Part shown: positions 6,871 through 10,017 of the stretch, piece after piece
How the letters are laid out: the number at the start of each line of letters is the position of its first letter
How positions within the stretch are numbered: the stretch's first letter is position 1
Source of the DNA: Chlorobiota bacterium
GTDB lineage: Bacteria > Bacteroidota > Bacteroidia > Flavobacteriales > Flavobacteriaceae
Direction of reading: 5' to 3'
Length of the DNA: 10,017 nt
NCBI GenBank assembly: GCA_013153655.1
Contig: JAADEB010000076.1
Coordinates: forward strand, 1-10,017
Program-made: the position numbers and the translations under genes
Notes under the pieces: generated by a model
Database searches by the model: none
What the model saw: the letters and a program-made list of their open reading frames with translations, nothing else
Told to the model about the DNA's origin: nothing

Positions 6871-7455
6871 ATGAGCGAAAATAAACTAACCGTAAACGAA
6901 ATATACCAAACCCTGAAAAATGAAGTCAAAGGGGTAGATTTCAAGGAGATAGAAGTTGATAAGAATTATTTAGGCATCAAAATCGCACCATTGGTAAAGG
7001 GGCATTCTTTGGATGAAGCGGTGCGTAAGATCAAGGAAGTAATGGCCAAGCATTTTCCGGATTTCAAAGTACGGGTGGACATCGAAGGGCAATCCGCCGG
7101 CGGAGAAGGCAAGGAAAACAAGAAGGAAGAAGCCGCATCGCCGGAAGAAATCCGCAAGGTGGAAGACGATATTTACGAATTGCTCAAACAGGTCATCGAC
7201 CCGGAAATCGGCATCGATATTATCAATTTGGGACTTATTTACAATATTGTGTACGACGGCAAGAAACACGTATATATCGAAATGACCCTGTCCACACCGG
7301 CCTGTCCGCTCAGCGACGCCTTGGTAAGCAGCGTCAAGAACATTATCAAGACCAAATATCCGGATTTTGATGTGGACGTGGAACTCACCTTCGACCCGCC
7401 TTGGGACACGAGCATGATCAGCGAGGAAGGCAAACGGCGGTTGGGGATGATTTGA
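6871..7455 (+). CDS. DUF59/MIP18-family iron-sulfur assembly factor with extra N-terminal domain
   Basis: The product is 194 residues, cytosolic. Residues 95-190 are a complete DUF59 domain (SufT/PaaD/MIP18 type): the start motif V109-I-D-P-E-I-G, then INLGLIYNI, then T142-P-A-C145-P-L, whose cysteine is the conserved reactive or metal-binding residue, and the end motif DPPWDTSMISEEGKRRLGM. Members help place Fe-S clusters or mature metal centres. Residues 76-92 are a charged linker rich in E, K and G. Residues 10-73 look like a degenerate second copy of the same fold: I36...LDEAVRKIKE...HFPDFKVRV parallels I136...LSDALVSSVKN...YPDFDVDV, but the cysteine loop is replaced by KGHS. Most family members have one domain and about 100 residues, so the length is unusual. 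It is the last gene of the operon, 2 bp after the oxidase-like gene, which suggests service to a metal centre of that protein or of the DUF2249 protein. Confidence 0.9.
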   Translation: MSENKLTVNEIYQTLKNEVKGVDFKEIEVDKNYLGIKIAPLVKGHSLDEAVRKIKEVMAKHFPDFKVRVDIEGQSAGGEGKENKKEEAASPEEIRKVEDDIYELLKQVIDPEIGIDIINLGLIYNIVYDGKKHVYIEMTLSTPACPLSDALVSSVKNIIKTKYPDFDVDVELTFDPPWDTSMISEEGKRRLGMI

Positions 7456-7460
7456 TTTTT

Positions 7461-7704
7461 GTTAAATCGTGCAATCGTTAAATCGTTAAATCGATAATTT
7501 TTGTTGAACAGTTGAAGAGTTGAAAAGTTGAATAGATTTGTTAAACCGTTAAACCGTTGAACCGTGGAATCGGATAATTTCTGTTGAAAAGTTGAATAGT
7601 TGAAAAGTTGAATAGGTTGGTTTTCAATCTGTTAAATCGTTAAATCGTGGAATCGTTAAATCGTGGAATCGATGATTTCTGTTAAATCGTGGAACCGTTA
7701 AATC
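7461..7704. repeat. Repeat island of strict 8-bp units, two classes
   Basis: About 24 octamers run in register in blocks broken by short AT-rich spacers. Class A is GTTAAATC with variants GTGGAATC, GTTAAACC, GTTGAACC, GTGGAACC and GTGCAATC. Class B is GTTGAAAA, GTTGAATA, GTTGAAGA and GTTGAACA. The order is A x4 (7461-7492), spacer GATAATTTTT, B x4 (7503-7534), spacer GATTT, A x4 (7540-7571), spacer GGATAATTTCT, B x4 (7583-7614), a 16-bp spacer, A x5 (7631-7670), spacer GATGATTTCT, A x3 (7681-7704). It starts 6 bp after the stop codon of the operon. The 8-bp period rules out a coding repeat. No hairpin or CRISPR-like structure is seen. Confidence 0.9.
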
Positions 7705-7945
7705 GCCGTGTTCGTCTCAGGCGGATTCAATTGTGCCATCAAACCGGAGTAGGGTGGTCGTTATAATAATTTTTCCGTTCCGGCGTTTCCATTTATGAAC
7801 AAACCCTCAAAATCGTGTTTTATGCCCGAAAACTACCTCTTTGTTTCATCTGAACGGTTTCGCTATGCCTCGCTCGACGAGCGCATTCGATTCCTTAAAA
7901 TCTATTCGGCTTCGTTCCGGATAGTGCACCACGCCAGACGGTCCT
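7705..7945. other. Intergenic stretch with two hairpins, no confident gene
   Basis: Between the octamer island and the end of the small membrane protein gene I find two inverted repeats. CGCTCG-A-CGAGCG lies at about 7871-7883 within a larger imperfect stem, and CTATTCGG / CCGGATAG (7902-7909, 7917-7924) has one wobble. They may terminate or punctuate transcription between the converging genes. A 56-codon open frame, 7795-7965 (+), crosses the stretch and overlaps the opposite gene by 20 bp. It starts at an ATG and resembles nothing I know; I treat it as unlikely to be a gene. Confidence 0.4.
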
Positions 7946-8263
7946 TTACCGCTTGGACGAATTAGTAGTGTTTAGCGCTCGGGTACCTTCCCATACATTA
8001 TATAAATATGTAATGGTAAAGGTGGGTATCCAGTCGGTAAACGGAAGCATTTCTTCCAAAAATTCAATGGTCCCGGCTACCTTTCCTATGGTGCCGGGAT
8101 ACATTTTCATAAGCAAATAAGCCGACAAAGGCGCCCAAATCACATCCGAAAATTCCCCGATGCCGGGAATACTAAACGATATCATGCCCACCAGGTCCAG
8201 TGCCAAATGAAGCAGCAGACTTTTCAGGCTGAATTTTCCGCGTCGGATATTGTTTTGTTTCAT
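7946..8263 (-). CDS. Small conserved membrane protein of unknown function
   Basis: The product is 105 residues. Two hydrophobic stretches can be seen: about 15-34 (LLLHLALDLVGMISFSIPGI) and a less regular 41-56 (VIWAPLSAYLLMKMYP). A third semi-hydrophobic part follows near 62-90 (GTIEFLEEMLPFTDWIPTF). The basic start (MKQNNIRRGK) suggests a cytoplasmic N-terminus. The pattern D23...PGIGEFSD...IWAP...KMYPGTIGKVAG..EFLEE..PFTD is one I have met in unnamed Flavobacteriia proteins, but I know no function. It begins at the ATG at 8263, 38 bp from the divergent start at 8302. Its own promoter is not evident. The extreme C-terminus (ALNTTNSSKR) looks unstructured. Confidence 0.75.
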   Translation of the reverse strand: MKQNNIRRGKFSLKSLLLHLALDLVGMISFSIPGIGEFSDVIWAPLSAYLLMKMYPGTIGKVAGTIEFLEEMLPFTDWIPTFTITYLYNVWEGTRALNTTNSSKR

Positions 8264-8284
8264 GCAGCGTTTTTTTTAAATTTG
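8254..8284 (+). promoter_or_regulatory. Bacteroidota-type promoter for the four-helix membrane protein
   Basis: TTTG at 8254-8257 and TAAATTTG at 8277-8284 are 19 nt apart, a near-ideal match. The ATG follows 17 bp downstream. The -33 element lies inside the first codons of the divergent gene. Confidence 0.65.
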
Positions 8285-8301
8285 TTTAAAACTTTCCGGC
8301 C

Positions 8302-8796
8302 ATGACCCAAACGAAACCCATCAAGAATTATGCCGCCTATTTCCGCACCCTTAATATGATTTTTTACGCTATTTTGACCGGCGCTATTTTGTTTTGGCTC
8401 ATTGTTTTTGTTTTTCTTCGTCCGTCCTTACAAACCGGTTTTTCGTTTTTGGTGAAAATTTATCTGTTTATTATAGCGGTGGAAACGCCGGCTTTTATCA
8501 TCCTTCAACGCAAAATGCTGGACGCCGTCCGTTCCGAAAAAACTTTAAGAGGGAAACTCACCCGTTATCAAACCCTCTTTTTGGTGCGTATGGCCATGTT
8601 GGAAGGATTGATTCTTTTCGGTATTATGGTCGGTATGATCGAGGGTAATGTATGGATGAAATGGATTACACTGGGTCTGATATTTTTAATGGCCCTTTTA
8701 CGCCCCACCACTGACAAAATAGCCAACGAATTGGAACTCAACGGTCAAGAAATGCGCTATTTGGACCGTCCGGAGTTGGAAATTCCCGAAGAATAA
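8302..8796 (+). CDS. Four-helix membrane protein of unknown function
   Basis: The product is 164 residues with four predicted membrane helices, near 18-40, 47-69, 91-113 and 118-135. A polar loop lies between helices 2 and 3 (QRKMLDAVRSEKTLRGKLTRYQ), followed at the end by a hydrophilic acidic tail (ending LEIPEE). I recognise no catalytic or metal-binding motif and cannot name a family; similar unnamed proteins are common in Bacteroidota. The start at 8302 is supported by the strong promoter just upstream and by the lack of another ATG between them. It is transcribed away from the small membrane protein gene and probably alone, since the next gene has its own promoter. Confidence 0.8.
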   Translation: MTQTKPIKNYAAYFRTLNMIFYAILTGAILFWLIVFVFLRPSLQTGFSFLVKIYLFIIAVETPAFIILQRKMLDAVRSEKTLRGKLTRYQTLFLVRMAMLEGLILFGIMVGMIEGNVWMKWITLGLIFLMALLRPTTDKIANELELNGQEMRYLDRPELEIPEE

Positions 8797-8861
8797 TCCT
8801 TTTTGTCAGTTGGCTTTTCCTACCGGTTTTATTGATATCTCTTGGTATTCAGTCAATTAGC

Positions 8862-8891
8862 TTTGGTTTGGCATAATTTTTGGTATCTTTG
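8862..8891 (+). promoter_or_regulatory. Bacteroidota-type promoter for the lysozyme-like gene
   Basis: TTTG at 8862-8865 and TATCTTTG at 8884-8891 are 18 nt apart. The ATG at 8917 lies 25 bp downstream, giving a short leader. Confidence 0.6.
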
Positions 8892-8916
8892 CCGCGCCAA
8901 AAGTTAAAGTTTGCAT

Positions 8917-9549
8917 ATGAAAAAATGGTTTCAATATATCATTCCGGTTATGGCGCTCATGCTCATGGCTTATGCCTATGAGGATTTGCGTTCGGAGTCG
9001 GAAATGCCGGTGGTTTTTGTTCCGGATCGTCCGGCACCCAAACCGGCCGTTTATCCCCGCTTGGAGGATTCCGCCGGTCTTGCCCAAGAGCAAGTGCGGG
9101 TGCCTTTTGTGGGGAAAGATTTTGTAGGTTTCAAGGAAGCCTTGGCTTACAACGAATCCGGAGGTCGCTATCATGTGGTCAATTCGCTGGGATTTATGGG
9201 TAAATACCAATTCGGACGCACCACCTTGAAAGAACTTCGCATTGACGGACGCCGTTTTCTGAAAGATCCCCGGTTGCAGGAAGAAGCTTTCCGCCGCTAC
9301 GTGGCCCGCAACCGTAAAATCCTGGCCAAGGAAATCCGTCGTTATGCCGGAAAACGCATCCATGGCATCCTGATTACCGAATCGGGTATTTTGGCTGCGG
9401 CCCATTTGGCCGGTGCCGGAGCGGTGAAAAAATATTTGCATTCCTACGGCAAGGTTTCGGCCCGCGATGCCTACGGTACCCGTATCGAAGATTATTTGCG
9501 ACGCTTCGGCGGCTACGACCTTTCGGGTTTGGAAGAGGCTAGGCGATAG
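8917..9549 (+). CDS. Exported lysozyme-like peptidoglycan hydrolase (transglycosylase fold)
   Basis: The product is 210 residues. Residues 1-20 (MKKWFQYIIPVMALMLMAYA) are a signal peptide or anchor, so the enzyme acts in the periplasm or at the envelope. About 45 proline-rich residues follow, then a lysozyme-like domain at about 70-199. E80 in AYNESGG is the expected catalytic glutamate, followed by N89-S-L-G-F-M-G-K-Y-Q-F-G, the glycine/tyrosine-rich substrate loop of transglycosylase-like enzymes. G157-ILAAAHLAGAGAV is the usual late helix, and the chain ends with YGTRIEDYLRRFGGY. Such proteins cut glycan strands of peptidoglycan. Bacteroidota members are often labelled as LysM-type peptidoglycan-binding proteins, but no LysM domain is visible here. 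I chose the ATG at 8917 over an in-frame TTG at 8911. It has its own promoter and stands alone. Confidence 0.85.
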   Translation: MKKWFQYIIPVMALMLMAYAYEDLRSESEMPVVFVPDRPAPKPAVYPRLEDSAGLAQEQVRVPFVGKDFVGFKEALAYNESGGRYHVVNSLGFMGKYQFGRTTLKELRIDGRRFLKDPRLQEEAFRRYVARNRKILAKEIRRYAGKRIHGILITESGILAAAHLAGAGAVKKYLHSYGKVSARDAYGTRIEDYLRRFGGYDLSGLEEARR

Positions 9550-9572
9550 TTATCCGCATTTCATAAATTAGC

Positions 9573-9641
9573 GAATTTAGGATTTGGGATTTTCCCATCC
9601 TATAAGGATCTCCATGGGATAGGGATCCCTTCGGGAAGGAT
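9573..9641. repeat. Heptamer run and GGAT-rich hairpins after the lysozyme-like gene
   Basis: Three 7-bp units, GAATTTA, GGATTTG and GGATTTT, lie at 9573-9593. Two small hairpins follow: ATCCT-ATA-AGGAT (9597-9609), and ATCC-C-TT / AAGGAT with loop CGGG (9625-9641). GGAT or its complement occurs about eight times in 70 bp. The second hairpin could end transcription of the upstream gene, but only a short T-run follows. Confidence 0.5.
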
Positions 9642-9650
9642 TTGGATGTT

Positions 9651-9692
9651 GTTAAACCGTTAAATGTATAATTTCTGTTGAAAAGTTGAATA
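9651..9692. repeat. Second copy of the A-spacer-B octamer module
   Basis: GTTAAACC (9651-9658) and GTTAAATG (9659-9666) are followed by the spacer TATAATTTCT (9667-9676), then GTTGAAAA (9677-9684) and GTTGAATA (9685-9692). Unit length, class order and spacer match the island at 7461-7704. Confidence 0.85.
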
Positions 9693-9788
9693 GTTTTTAT
9701 GGGAGAGCTTTTAGCCGTTAGTTTTTAACCTTTGTTCGAGTTTGGATTTTGCTCTCACTATTCATTTTTTATTGTTCATTAAAAAAAA

Positions 9789-9890
9789 ACTCCTTTACTC
9801 TTTCACTCCTTAACTCCTTCACTCAAAACAGTTGTTAGTTGTTAGTTGTTAGTTGTTCACTGTTCACTATTTCATTGTTCATTATTCATT
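9789..9890. repeat. Inverted octamer run followed by 7-bp repeats
   Basis: ACTCCTTT, ACTCTTTC, ACTCCTTA, ACTCCTTC and ACTCAAAA (9789-9828) have an 8-bp period. On the minus strand they read like GAGTTAAG, close to class B octamers shifted by one base. Then come GTTGTTA x3 plus GTTGTTC (9831-9858), two overlapping GTTCACT (9855-9868), and GTTCATT/ATTCATT units up to about 9890, all with a 7-bp period. The last part overlaps the end of the GH3-like reading frame. Confidence 0.85.
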
Positions 9891-10017
9891 ATTAGCAACT
9901 CCTCCATAAAACTCCTGTCAGCAGTGAGGCGCGGCACTTTGTGTTGGCCGCCCAGCTTGTTGTGCCGGTCCATCCAGCTGTCGAAAAGGCCTTTTCGCGC
10001 CACATGCATTTTGAGCG
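9872..10017 (-). CDS. GH3 auxin-responsive promoter family protein, C-terminal end (partial)
   Basis: Only the last 47 or so codons are in the window; the gene continues beyond 10017. The visible tail, from KMHVARKGLFDSWM through GGQHKVPRLTADRSFMEELL, is the characteristic C-terminus of bacterial GH3-family proteins, where LGGQHK(V/I)PRL is the strongest signature. GH3 proteins belong to the acyl-adenylate/firefly luciferase fold; plant members join amino acids to auxin or jasmonate, and the Bacteroidota members have no established substrate. The last residues, IMNNEQ before TGA (9872-9874), are translated from the 7-bp repeat run and are not part of the conserved family. It converges on the lysozyme-like gene. 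Confidence 0.8.
   Translation of the reverse strand, partial: LKMHVARKGLFDSWMDRHNKLGGQHKVPRLTADRSFMEELLIMNNEQ

Noticed and set aside
7461..7704. CRISPR array
   Set aside because: Units are 8 bp and contiguous with no unique spacers of 30 bp or so, and there are no cas genes.
8911..8916. TTG start two codons upstream of the lysozyme-like gene
   Set aside because: The ATG at 8917 begins directly with a typical signal sequence (MKKW).

Overview
The window reads as chromosomal DNA of a Bacteroidota bacterium, probably Flavobacteriia or a close relative. Upstream regions carry TAnnTTTG-type -7 elements with TTTG-type -33 elements instead of E. coli promoters, and start codons lack Shine-Dalgarno sequences. 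The gene content also fits: a NrdJ, a secreted Bacteroidota-style surface protein with repeated G-T-(E/D)-W modules, and the tail of a GH3-family protein. GC content is moderate in the genes and low between them.

Layout. Positions 1-173 are AT-rich and hold a strong hairpin and the terminator of nrdJ. Positions 174-2750 (-) encode an adenosylcobalamin-dependent class II ribonucleotide reductase. A 365-bp gap without a gene separates it from a secreted repeat protein (3116-4480, -). Divergent from that protein, across a promoter region with an FNR-like site and a palindrome, lies a tight three-gene operon (4697-7455, +). It encodes a DUF1858+DUF2249 protein, a 12-helix membrane protein of the heme-copper oxidase subunit I type that lacks most of the metal-ligand histidines, and a DUF59/MIP18-type iron-sulfur factor. 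A repeat island made of octamers follows (7461-7704). Then come a small two-helix membrane protein (7946-8263, -), a divergent four-helix membrane protein (8302-8796, +), a lysozyme-like cell-wall hydrolase with an N-terminal membrane anchor or signal (8917-9549, +), a second repeat island (9573-9890), and the C-terminal end of a GH3-family protein (9872-10017, -) that runs off the window.

How the parts may fit together. The three-gene operon is the likeliest functional unit of unknown role. DUF2249 and DUF1858 proteins, oxidase-like membrane subunits and Fe-S assembly factors are associated with nitric-oxide and anaerobic respiration metabolism in other bacteria. The FNR/DNR-like site in the divergent promoter region and the oxygen-independent NrdJ are compatible with a facultatively anaerobic life. 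This link is inference; no denitrification enzyme is visible here.

The most unusual DNA-level signal is the pair of repeat islands. Both lie between converging genes and are built from strict 8-bp units of two classes (GTTAAATC-like and GTTGAAAA-like) in the same A-spacer-B order. The second island adds an inverted octamer class and 7-bp runs that continue into the 3' end of the GH3 reading frame.
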